Part shown: positions 1 through 6,643 of the stretch, piece by piece
How the letters are laid out: the number at the start of each line of letters is the position of its first letter
Position numbering within the stretch: the stretch's first letter is position 1
Assembly (NCBI RefSeq): GCF_028282165.1
Contig: NZ_JANQIM010000036.1
Coordinates: forward strand, 1 to 38,687
Direction of reading: 5' to 3'
DNA length: 38,687 bases
Source: Winogradskyella sp.
Lineage (GTDB): Bacteria; Bacteroidota; Bacteroidia; Flavobacteriales; Flavobacteriaceae
Notes under the pieces: model-generated
What the model was told of the DNA's origin: nothing
Databases searched by the model: none
The model's input: the letters and a program-made list of their open reading frames with translations, nothing else
Program-made: the position numbers and the translations under genes

Positions 1-1
1 T

Positions 2-925
2 AACCATGAAGATATCAATTATGAGTTTGTACTGACTTCAAATAGATTTAAACACAAATTTGATAAACATTTTTACTCTTCAAGCAATTTGCAAATTTCA
101 CTTTTCTACTTCCCCTATGAAAAAAAATATATTGAACCGGACAATGTTAATACCAGATTAAACTTTGCACCTCCAAACGCTATTGGCAATGATGGTTTGT
201 TTGTAAACAAGAGAAGGAGACAATTTAAAACTATCGAGATTCCTGATGCTGAAGACAATATTGTTCAAAGAGATTTTAAAATTTTTGTCGACGTAGATGA
301 AGCGGTAACAGAGGTTACCTGTGAACAAAAGAATACCGGCTATAGAGCAAAGAATACTCGGGGTGCATATAAATATTTAAAAAACAGGGATTTTGATGAT
401 TTTAAGCAGTTTACTGGTGCTAATGGTATAGAGGATGCAGAATTTGAAACCTTTGATGTTACTGATGAAGCACTGTCATTAGCCACTGATAATGTTCCAA
501 TACAGATAAACTATACATATACTACCGAAAGTCTCGTTGAAGAAATCAACTCGGATATAATGCTAAATTTTGGGAGAGTTATTGGTACTCAAAATGAACT
601 ATATGAAGAAGCCAAGCGTGTCAATCCTATAGAATTATCTAGCTTAATTACCTATGAATATAAGATCGATATCATAATTCCTGAAGGCTACGAAGCCAAG
701 GGTTTAGATGCTATTAAAATAAATGAGACTGTAGCTATTAATGGCGAAACAGCATGTATGTTTGTTTCAGATTACACGTTGGAAAATAATATACTAACCA
801 TTAATGTCATAGAATCATATAGTAAATTGAAAATGCCATTAAAATACTATTATGGCTATAAAAATGTCGTTAATTCTGCTTACGATTTTAGCAAATTGAG
901 CATTCTGTTAAAACAAAAAGTATAA
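2..925 (+). CDS. DUF3857/transglutaminase-type protein, C-terminal part (cut by window edge)
   Basis: The reading frame is open from base 2 to the TAA at 923-925, giving 307 residues with no start, so the gene begins upstream of the window. The first usable start codon inside is a TTG at 89, but the in-frame residues before it (NHEDINYEFVLTS and on) read as normal protein. The segment MLNFGRVIGTQNELYEEAKR followed by a YEYKIDIIIPEGY strand resembles the C-terminal half of Bacteroidota DUF3857 proteins, which carry an N-terminal DUF3857 domain, a transglutaminase-like domain and a beta-rich C-terminal domain. Those proteins are usually exported and their role is unknown. The family assignment is from remembered sequence patterns, not a search. 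The gene ends at a strong hairpin at 926-951. Confidence 0.6.
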   Translation, partial: NHEDINYEFVLTSNRFKHKFDKHFYSSSNLQISLFYFPYEKKYIEPDNVNTRLNFAPPNAIGNDGLFVNKRRRQFKTIEIPDAEDNIVQRDFKIFVDVDEAVTEVTCEQKNTGYRAKNTRGAYKYLKNRDFDDFKQFTGANGIEDAEFETFDVTDEALSLATDNVPIQINYTYTTESLVEEINSDIMLNFGRVIGTQNELYEEAKRVNPIELSSLITYEYKIDIIIPEGYEAKGLDAIKINETVAINGETACMFVSDYTLENNILTINVIESYSKLKMPLKYYYGYKNVVNSAYDFSKLSILLKQKV

Positions 926-951
926 AAAAGAGCGCTAATAAGCGCTCTTTT
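926..951. terminator. Bidirectional intrinsic terminator
   Basis: A perfect 11-bp stem, AAAAGAGCGCT pairing with AGCGCTCTTTT, closes a four-base AATA loop. Both strands run into T-rich sequence, so it can end the DUF3857 gene (plus) and the convergent CdtB-like gene (minus). A hairpin of nearly the same sequence occurs at 5957-5992. Confidence 0.85.
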
Positions 952-988
952 AATTTTGGGTATTGAACAATTCTATTCAAAACGAAAA

Positions 989-1765
989 TCAATAGTCTGC
1001 AATTACGCCTAAATGATCAGAAATGAGATTAGTGAGAATTACATTATTTAATGCTGTACCTGCACCTGCATTATCACTAGAAGCGAAATAATCGTACTCT
1101 TTTAGAGTACTTAAGTACGTAATAAACCCTGGAGTGTTCAACACACTACCCGCTGGAATTGGATGAGCTGGGTTATAAAGATTATTTGGCTCGCAGTTAA
1201 AATCACCACCAATCACATAATTGGCCCCACCTCCCGAAGCAGCATTTATCATTCCAGTGACATACGTTCTAGAAAACCCTGCTGCCACACCAGATGGCGC
1301 ATGCATGGTGTAATAGGTGGCACCGCCAACGGTAACCCCTAGTATGGGTCTAGTGCCTGGTGCAGCTGCTACCGGATTGTGGACTACAATATTTGCCGAT
1401 AAATCTTGAGACCATTGTTGATTGCCGGCAGGATTAGCCACAGCTGCAGTGTGTACCAAGACCGCAAATGACACTCTGCTATTGGCTCCCCAAGCGTGAT
1501 GTGCTACAAAATAACAGTTAGGGTTGTGAAAAGTTCCAAAATTCCTTGAGCCTCTAGTGACATTTGGTGGAGCCGCAGGGATTGGCGCCCAGCCAGGAGG
1601 TGTAATCATATTTGGTACTGTAGAGCACTCTTGCAAAAATATAATGCTCGGTGCCGCTGGGAAACCATAAAACGCAGGATTGGTTATCCTATTAGATAAG
1701 TCTTGCCATTTACTTCCATAGGTTCCCATACCTCCTTGCATATTCCATGTTAACATTACTGGCAT
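989..1765 (-). CDS. CdtB/DNase I-like endonuclease (endonuclease/exonuclease/phosphatase fold)
   Basis: This 258-residue protein has the residues of the DNase I/CdtB family in order: N8 in TWNMQG, E46 in FLQE, R97 in NSRVSF, H155 in TMHAPSG, D188 and N190 in GGDFNCEP, and D250-H251 in the final SDHLGV. The spacing fits cytolethal distending toxin subunit B, a nuclease that nicks host DNA. ATG at 1765 is chosen because the first beta strand begins right after it. There is no signal peptide, whereas classical CdtB proteins are Sec-exported. Hand counts of 60-base lines between 1141 and 1620 give 43-58% G+C, higher than neighbouring genes, and the protein is rich in Ala, Gly and Pro, so it may be acquired. 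No CdtA, CdtC or pertussis-like subunit is recognisable beside it. A non-toxin EEP-family nuclease or phosphatase is the alternative. Confidence 0.8.
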   Translation of the reverse strand: MPVMLTWNMQGGMGTYGSKWQDLSNRITNPAFYGFPAAPSIIFLQECSTVPNMITPPGWAPIPAAPPNVTRGSRNFGTFHNPNCYFVAHHAWGANSRVSFAVLVHTAAVANPAGNQQWSQDLSANIVVHNPVAAAPGTRPILGVTVGGATYYTMHAPSGVAAGFSRTYVTGMINAASGGGANYVIGGDFNCEPNNLYNPAHPIPAGSVLNTPGFITYLSTLKEYDYFASSDNAGAGTALNNVILTNLISDHLGVIADY

Positions 1766-1813
1766 AATTTTGATTTTAAAGATTAATACTATTTTAAAAC
1801 AAAAAGGGGTAAT

Positions 1814-1841
1814 AGACGGAATTAAATGTATAATTCCGTCT
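1814..1841 (-). terminator. Intergenic hairpin between the 290-residue gene and the CdtB-like gene
   Basis: AGACGGAATTA (1814-1824) pairs perfectly with TAATTCCGTCT (1831-1841) around a six-base loop. Read on the minus strand it lies 13 bases past the stop of the 290-residue gene and 48 bases before the nuclease ATG. A run of five Ts follows after eight bases. It could terminate or attenuate transcription between the two genes. Confidence 0.6.
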
Positions 1842-1854
1842 CTAAAAAATCATT

Positions 1855-2727
1855 TTATTCGGTAGGTCCATCTGGTGTTGGTAGAGCAGGAATCTCTCCA
1901 TCAAAGAATGTTTTAGATCTATCGATAGATGCTTTTCTTCTATTCTGTAAAAATTCGTCAAATTTTTCTTTAACTTCAGGATCTTCCAATGCTTCATAAT
2001 CAAATATAGTTGCTGAATACTTGTAATCGAAGTTTATATCTACCCTATTGTAGCTGGCACAAAAAAATGAAAACTTATAATTGGAACGGTCAAATTTGGC
2101 ACCGTAGGTTTTAATTTTTGGCGTATATACTATAGTGTTACCGACAGGTACTACTTCTAGCGCACAACCAAATGTAAATGTATCATAACTATCGGCATTA
2201 GCTTCTACACCTGCTCTTAATGACTCACCCTGATTGGATAGGAATGTCCTGAATTTACTCATAGCGTTAGACCCTTTATCAATAACAGTGTCTAAAATCA
2301 TTTCGATAAATTCTACAGCTATTTCAATACCTTGAGAGTTTCTGCTATAGGTCTGACTGTGATTACCCGTAAAAGACATTAATGGGATATTCGCAATCAC
2401 TTTTTCCCATAAGTCCGGGTCCGTTTTGTACTGCATTCCATTTTTTTTGGCAAATCGCAATACATAATCTGTAACTACAGAACCTATACCGACCAATATT
2501 TTTTTCAGTTCTAATAGTTTCTTCATAACCTTTTCATCATCTATGAGTTCGGTAGCAATAATAAATTCAATTAATCCATCTTTATCCGCATAAGGATCTT
2601 CACCTTCCTCAAATTCTAATGTATCTGGCAGGCTCGGATCATCAAAAAAAATATTAGCTTGTTCTAGCTGTATTTTAAATTCATCAGCGGTAGTAATCTT
2701 TCTTGGTTTTGGTACTTTAGTTTTCAT
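1855..2727 (-). CDS. Unrecognised 290-residue protein next to the CdtB-like nuclease
   Basis: I do not recognise this family. ATG at 2727 is chosen over the TTG six bases upstream at 2733. There is no signal peptide; the N-terminus is short and basic (MKTKVPKPRK). Residues about 10-70 are acidic, about 70-100 look helical and partly hydrophobic (KKILVGIGSVVTDYVL), and about 105-180 look helical. The part from about 185 to 245 alternates like beta strands (TFGCALEVVPVGNTIVYTP, then KFSFFCASYNRVDINFDYKY). The tail is proline-rich and acidic. It is co-oriented with the nuclease and 89 bp upstream of it, so co-transcription is possible, subject to the hairpin between them. A helix-then-strand layout is seen in some small toxins, but no function can be given from the sequence. 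Confidence 0.75.
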   Translation of the reverse strand: MKTKVPKPRKITTADEFKIQLEQANIFFDDPSLPDTLEFEEGEDPYADKDGLIEFIIATELIDDEKVMKKLLELKKILVGIGSVVTDYVLRFAKKNGMQYKTDPDLWEKVIANIPLMSFTGNHSQTYSRNSQGIEIAVEFIEMILDTVIDKGSNAMSKFRTFLSNQGESLRAGVEANADSYDTFTFGCALEVVPVGNTIVYTPKIKTYGAKFDRSNYKFSFFCASYNRVDINFDYKYSATIFDYEALEDPEVKEKFDEFLQNRRKASIDRSKTFFDGEIPALPTPDGPTE

Positions 2728-2862
2728 TGTCAAGTGATTTAAATTTATAAAAAGTCATTGTAATGACCGTTAGAATTTTAAACCAAATATCTACACCTCC
2801 CTCGAGAATTTTTGACTATCTTTAATGAGCGGTCAATTAACATTGCTAAGCGGTTGGTTTAT

Positions 2863-2876
2863 TACCTTTAAAGGTA
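2863..2876. promoter_or_regulatory. 14-bp perfect palindrome in a divergent intergenic region
   Basis: TACCTTTAAAGGTA is self-complementary and lies 46 bases before the ATG of the 151-residue gene, in the 195-bp gap between it and the divergent 290-residue gene. Its placement suits an operator for a dimeric regulator. It may also be chance in AT-rich DNA. Confidence 0.35.
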
Positions 2877-2922
2877 TGTCTAAATTGATTGTTTTAAGTT
2901 CAACTATTTAAGTATTCTAAAA

Positions 2923-3378
2923 ATGGATAAAAAGATCAATTCTTTGACATTAAACAATATAAAAATTCCTGGGGGACCATTTCCTGATATGCCTTGGACC
3001 ACCCCGTTAGTGACATTTCAATCCTCAGAAGTAGCTAACGGTATTAAATTTACCGTTAATATCATGGCCCAAATCCCTCATGGTCTTGGGTCTCAAATTA
3101 AAGGACCTACTTTATCCAAAGATCCTTTTGACACAGGCCTTGGCAAAGGAAAAATGCTACACACCATCACTATTGAAATCCCTTATAGAACGCATTATGA
3201 AGCGCCGGATCTAAATTATTACACCATAGAATATGTTGTTAAAAAATCTGAAATAACCGGAGATAACGGTGTCTTCGTCAATTATATGGCCGTTAGTGAA
3301 GGACAACCTGGACAGCCTTTTCCAGATCCTGAACTAGAAAGAGGTACAGTGACGACCACTGGCGTACCAGACCCATGA
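2923..3378 (+). CDS. Unrecognised 151-residue protein
   Basis: This small protein is not recognised. It starts at ATG 2923 and has no signal peptide or membrane segment. It is rich in Pro, Gly and Thr, with alternating hydrophobic strands (IKFTVNIMAQIP, HTITIEIPYRTHY, YYTIEYVVKKSE, GVFVNYMAVSEG) that suggest a small all-beta protein, and it ends in an unstructured proline/threonine-rich tail. It is divergent from the 290-residue gene across a 195-bp gap that holds a 14-bp palindrome, and it sits 72 bp before the sensor kinase. By position it belongs to the same accessory block as the CdtB-like nuclease. An immunity, carrier or binding role would be guesswork. Confidence 0.7.
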   Translation: MDKKINSLTLNNIKIPGGPFPDMPWTTPLVTFQSSEVANGIKFTVNIMAQIPHGLGSQIKGPTLSKDPFDTGLGKGKMLHTITIEIPYRTHYEAPDLNYYTIEYVVKKSEITGDNGVFVNYMAVSEGQPGQPFPDPELERGTVTTTGVPDP

Positions 3379-3450
3379 TATTTTTATATTTTTTAGAAAA
3401 AGCATAGCCTTGTTAATAAGTATCCCCTAAGCGTACAATACTTATATCTA

Positions 3451-5214
3451 ATGAAACTAAATCTATTGCGATTAGTTAATTTTTTGGCTAAACTATGCGT
3501 TTTAGTAGTGTCTTGTTATTTAAGCTGCTATTCACAAGAAAGGGAACTGCCATTCTCAGAGGAATTCAGATCAGATATTCTCAAAGCCTGTAGTACCTGT
3601 CAAAAGCAAAATAAATATACTTCTGACAGACTCAGTAAACATAGATTTCACAATGCCCATGTCTATTTTTCAAGAGGAGAACTTGATTCGTCATATGTAT
3701 TAATTACCCAAATTAATGAAAATAGAAAAGCAGAAGATTCTAATCGGAAACTTTATGTACTTCTTACACTTAAAGGCATCATTTTCGATGAAAAAAAGCT
3801 CTATGATGATGCTCTAAAAAGCTTAAAAGAAGCTATTGACATTGGAAATGAAGAGAATTTTTCTTCAGTTAATAACCTATATGCGCTTTTAGGGCAAATT
3901 TATATAGAGCAACGTAAATTTAAACAAGGTATAGAATGGCTAGAAAAATGGAAAGGAGGTTTAAAAACAGAGGACAAAAGAAAAAGTATAAATATTCATA
4001 ACCTAGGTGTTTCCTATTTGCATATAAAGGATTACGAAAATGCAGAAAAAAACCTTTTATTAGGATATCAGCTTAATAAAAAATTTAAAGATACTCTAGG
4101 TTTAGCAAGATCTTCTCTCGATATTGCCAATTTGTATTACTCTCAATATAAGGATAGTATCGCGATTTCATTTTTTGAAAAAGGACTGGCCTTTGCCAAA
4201 CGAGCAAACGATTTAAATATACTCCAAAATGCCTATTTAAATTTAGCCGTTGTCAATGAGAATGCTAATGATTTTAAAAGTGCCATCCAATACCGAAAGG
4301 CTTATGAAAAGATTCATGATAGTATATGGAATAGAGACCGAATATGGCAGTTAGCACAAAAAGATAAAGAGATAGCATTAGCAGCAAGTGAAGAAGTCTT
4401 AAGGTCAGAAATTGAAAAAAAGAGGCTTTACCGAATTATTGGGCTGATACTTTTATTGGCTTTACTAATTGGTTCATTTTTTTCTTTTAAAATTATAAAA
4501 CAAAAAAAACTTATAAGTAACTTAAATGACACAAAAGATAAACTTTTTTCGATTCTAACCCACGATCTAAAAACACCTATACACCACATAAAAACAAAAC
4601 TTTTCCAAATTTTATCAAGTCATAGCAAAGAGTCTTCAAACAGTAATGAAGCTAAACAGCTTATTGAAGAAAGCTATCAACTTTCGGAACGGACTTCTCT
4701 GTTGATAAACAATACATTACATTGGGTTTTAGAGAACAAAAATCAACTACTATTTGTTCCTCAAAAACTGGATTTAAGCGTCATAACTAATCATGTTCTT
4801 TATGACCATTTGCCATTAATAAAGAAAAAAAGTATATCACTTAATAAAAGTATGAAAGCTCTTGGCCATATCTATGCAGACCCTAACTCGATAAAGATTA
4901 TTATTAGGAATCTATTAGACAATGCCATAAAGTTTACTCCTAAAGAAGGGAATATTTCGCTGTCAACTAAAATTAAAGGTGATCATATTTTGTTAAGTAT
5001 TAAGGATAATGGACAAGGTTTTAATGTACAAAACCTAAATTCTAGTGGTTCTGCAATAAGACATTCATCCATTGGTACAGATGGAGAAACTGGAACTGGT
5101 CTTGGACTTAAACTTTGCCGCGAATTAGCAATTAAAAACAATGGAGAATTTATTATTGAAAGCACTATTGGAAAAGGTACTACAGCTACAATAGAATTTC
5201 CCCAATATAAATGA
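3451..5214 (+). CDS. TPR-containing sensor histidine kinase
   Basis: This 587-residue membrane kinase is of the Bacteroidota type with a TPR sensor. An N-terminal export signal (about 1-28) is followed by tetratricopeptide-like repeats (about 60-300, for example IHNLGVSYLHIKDYENAEKN). A short coiled stretch, one membrane helix (about 327-347, IIGLILLLALLIGSFFSF) and a cytoplasmic kinase core come next. The phosphoacceptor is H371 in LTHDLKTP. The ATPase N box is N487 in NLLDNAIKF, the G1 box is DNGQGF (519-524) and the G2 box is GTGLGLKL (about 548-555). It should phosphorylate the LytTR regulator encoded six bases downstream. The signal sensed is unknown. Export signal and topology are read from hydrophobicity only. 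Confidence 0.92.
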   Translation: MKLNLLRLVNFLAKLCVLVVSCYLSCYSQERELPFSEEFRSDILKACSTCQKQNKYTSDRLSKHRFHNAHVYFSRGELDSSYVLITQINENRKAEDSNRKLYVLLTLKGIIFDEKKLYDDALKSLKEAIDIGNEENFSSVNNLYALLGQIYIEQRKFKQGIEWLEKWKGGLKTEDKRKSINIHNLGVSYLHIKDYENAEKNLLLGYQLNKKFKDTLGLARSSLDIANLYYSQYKDSIAISFFEKGLAFAKRANDLNILQNAYLNLAVVNENANDFKSAIQYRKAYEKIHDSIWNRDRIWQLAQKDKEIALAASEEVLRSEIEKKRLYRIIGLILLLALLIGSFFSFKIIKQKKLISNLNDTKDKLFSILTHDLKTPIHHIKTKLFQILSSHSKESSNSNEAKQLIEESYQLSERTSLLINNTLHWVLENKNQLLFVPQKLDLSVITNHVLYDHLPLIKKKSISLNKSMKALGHIYADPNSIKIIIRNLLDNAIKFTPKEGNISLSTKIKGDHILLSIKDNGQGFNVQNLNSSGSAIRHSSIGTDGETGTGLGLKLCRELAIKNNGEFIIESTIGKGTTATIEFPQYK

Positions 5215-5220
5215 AATCCC

Positions 5221-5961
5221 ATGAACAAAATAAAAGTTTTAGTGTTAGAAGATGACAAACATGATATTGCACTACTCGAAGCCGCATTACATGATGAACA
5301 TTTTGAAATCACTGCTGTTGCCAATAAACTAGATACTGCAATACAACTTTATCACACACTTACTTTTGATATCGTAATAATTGATATATTCCTAGAGGGC
5401 AAACCTTTAGGTATTGATTTTGCAGAAAAAATCAGTGCTTCGCCTATAAAAAAACCCTTTGTATTTCTTACATCCTCAGTTGATAAAAACATATTCCGAT
5501 TAGCTAAAACTTTTGATCCATACAGCTATTTGATTAAACCATTTAATAGGTTAGAATTACTTTTTGCTATTGAACTTTCGCTAGAAAACTTTCTACATAC
5601 GGAAAGAGCATTTGCCAATCAAAAACCAGTTTTTTATAATGATGCATTTTTTGTAAGAGATGGTGAATCTATACAAAAAATTAAATCCGATGAAATAAAT
5701 TATATTTCCATTGATGGTCCTTACTGTAATATGAATACAGAAAATGGGAACTTTATTCTTCAAACCTCATTGGCGAAACTCTTGAATGAACTACCTAAGA
5801 CTACGTTTTTACAAAGTCATAGAAATTATATTGTTAATATTAATAAAATAGAAAGAATCTATCCAAAAGACAATTTAATACTATTATCCTCTGGTGAAAA
5901 AGTTTTGATGAGTAGACGTAGAAAGGATCTTTTTTTTCAGAAATACAAACTCCTTAAATAA
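5221..5961 (+). CDS. LytTR-family response regulator
   Basis: This 246-residue regulator has a receiver domain (1-120) with acidic D11-D12, phosphoacceptor D55 in FDIVIIDIF, T84 and K106 in LIKPF. A LytTR DNA-binding domain follows (about 135-246) with the typical FLQSHRNYIVNINKIERIYP core. It is the partner of the kinase six bases upstream, and the pair is surely one transcript. LytTR regulators usually bind paired direct repeats upstream of a few target genes. The divergent region 2728-2922 and the kinase's own upstream region are the obvious places to look for targets. The TAA stop is part of the terminator stem. Confidence 0.93.
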   Translation: MNKIKVLVLEDDKHDIALLEAALHDEHFEITAVANKLDTAIQLYHTLTFDIVIIDIFLEGKPLGIDFAEKISASPIKKPFVFLTSSVDKNIFRLAKTFDPYSYLIKPFNRLELLFAIELSLENFLHTERAFANQKPVFYNDAFFVRDGESIQKIKSDEINYISIDGPYCNMNTENGNFILQTSLAKLLNELPKTTFLQSHRNYIVNINKIERIYPKDNLILLSSGEKVLMSRRRKDLFFQKYKLLK

Positions 5962-5992
5962 GAAAGAGCGCTAATTAGCGCTCTTTCTTATT
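5957..5992 (+). terminator. Long perfect palindromic terminator after the response regulator
   Basis: Bases 5957-5992 form an uninterrupted 36-base palindrome (18-bp arms, centre between 5974 and 5975) that includes the stop codon of the regulator and is followed by T-rich sequence. Its core AGCGCTAATTAGCGCT matches the hairpin at 926-951 except for one loop base. Confidence 0.85.
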
Positions 5993-6008
5993 ATTTACGG
6001 TTAGAAAA

Positions 6009-6182
6009 CTAAGATTCTAGTTTAGCTTTCTTTTCTTCTCTAATTTCTTTGAAACGCTCAATAGCAGCACCAAAAACCCAGTACGGAATTACAAAAGTTA
6101 AAAGGAAAATCATTAACCAAAAACCGATAGTTAAAATGGTTAAGAACGCCAAAAATCCTAAGTACTGATCAAATTCAAACAT
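6009..6182 (-). CDS. Small membrane protein, 57 residues
   Basis: This short gene starts at ATG 6182 and stops with TAG at 6009-6011. The product begins MFEFDQYLGFLAFLTILTIG. It is hydrophobic over residues 8-40, enough for one or two membrane helices (ILTIGFWLMIFLLTFVIPYW), and ends in a charged tail (ERFKEIREEKKAKLES). The hydrophobic-then-charged organisation without disruptions, plus an excellent promoter just upstream (6208-6238), supports a real gene. It resembles short uncharacterised inner-membrane proteins of flavobacteria, but I cannot name a family. It lies 98 bp downstream of mgsA on the same strand, with its own promoter in that gap. Confidence 0.75.
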   Translation of the reverse strand: MFEFDQYLGFLAFLTILTIGFWLMIFLLTFVIPYWVFGAAIERFKEIREEKKAKLES

Positions 6183-6207
6183 AATTGCATTTCATTTTAT
6201 TGTATGG

Positions 6208-6238
6208 CAAAGATATAACCAAATAATAAGTTTTACAA
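6208..6238 (-). promoter_or_regulatory. Bacteroidota-type promoter for the 57-residue protein
   Basis: On the minus strand a TTG (6238-6236) is followed after 20 bases by TATCTTTG (6215-6208), an exact match to the Bacteroidota -7 box TAnnTTTG. Transcription would start about 20 bases before the ATG at 6182. Confidence 0.65.
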
Positions 6239-6280
6239 GAGCCTTTATGAGATTTATTAACACAAAATGAACACGTGTAA

Positions 6281-6643
6281 CTATATAGCCTTTATCAGCA
6301 ATTCTGCTGTTGCAGGATTGGTGGCAAGAGGCACATTGTGGACGTCACAAAGGCGCATTAACATTAGGATATCAGGCTCATGGGGATGTTTATCCAATGG
6401 GTCTCTGAAGAACAAAACCATATTGCACTTATCTTCAGCAACCCTAGCCGCTATTTGGGCATCACCACCTAATGGGCCTGATAATAATGCATTGACTCTG
6501 AATCCAGCCTTTTTTACTTTTTCGCCTGTAGTTCCAGTAGACACAAGGGTAATGTTTTTTTGGTGTAAAATATCACGGTTCTCATTTAGGAACTGAACCA
6601 TATCTGCTTTTTTACCATCATGCGCAATAATGGCTATTTCCAT
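6281..6643 (-). CDS. mgsA: Methylglyoxal synthase
   Basis: This 120-residue enzyme converts dihydroxyacetone phosphate to methylglyoxal and phosphate, a bypass of lower glycolysis used when phosphate is short or sugar phosphates pile up. Family signatures are present: AHDGKK with H8, STGTTGEK (35-42), SGPLGGD with D61 matching the catalytic Asp of the E. coli enzyme, FFRDPL, H88 in HPHEPD, and the closing NPATAE. It is shorter at the N-terminus than E. coli MgsA (152 residues), which is normal for many bacteria. Its ATG directly follows the TAA of the upstream sugar kinase without a spacer base, so the two are probably translationally coupled. Confidence 0.95.
   Translation of the reverse strand: MEIAIIAHDGKKADMVQFLNENRDILHQKNITLVSTGTTGEKVKKAGFRVNALLSGPLGGDAQIAARVAEDKCNMVLFFRDPLDKHPHEPDILMLMRLCDVHNVPLATNPATAELLIKAI

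Noticed and set aside
989..3378. Complete cytolethal distending toxin operon
   Set aside because: Neither neighbour shows ricin-type lectin motifs (QxW repeats) or signal peptides expected of CdtA and CdtC, and no pertussis-like subunit is present.
4983..5324. 113-residue minus-strand frame across the kinase/regulator junction
   Set aside because: It is a shadow of the kinase and LytTR genes, Ser/Ile/Phe-rich, with no supporting start or promoter.
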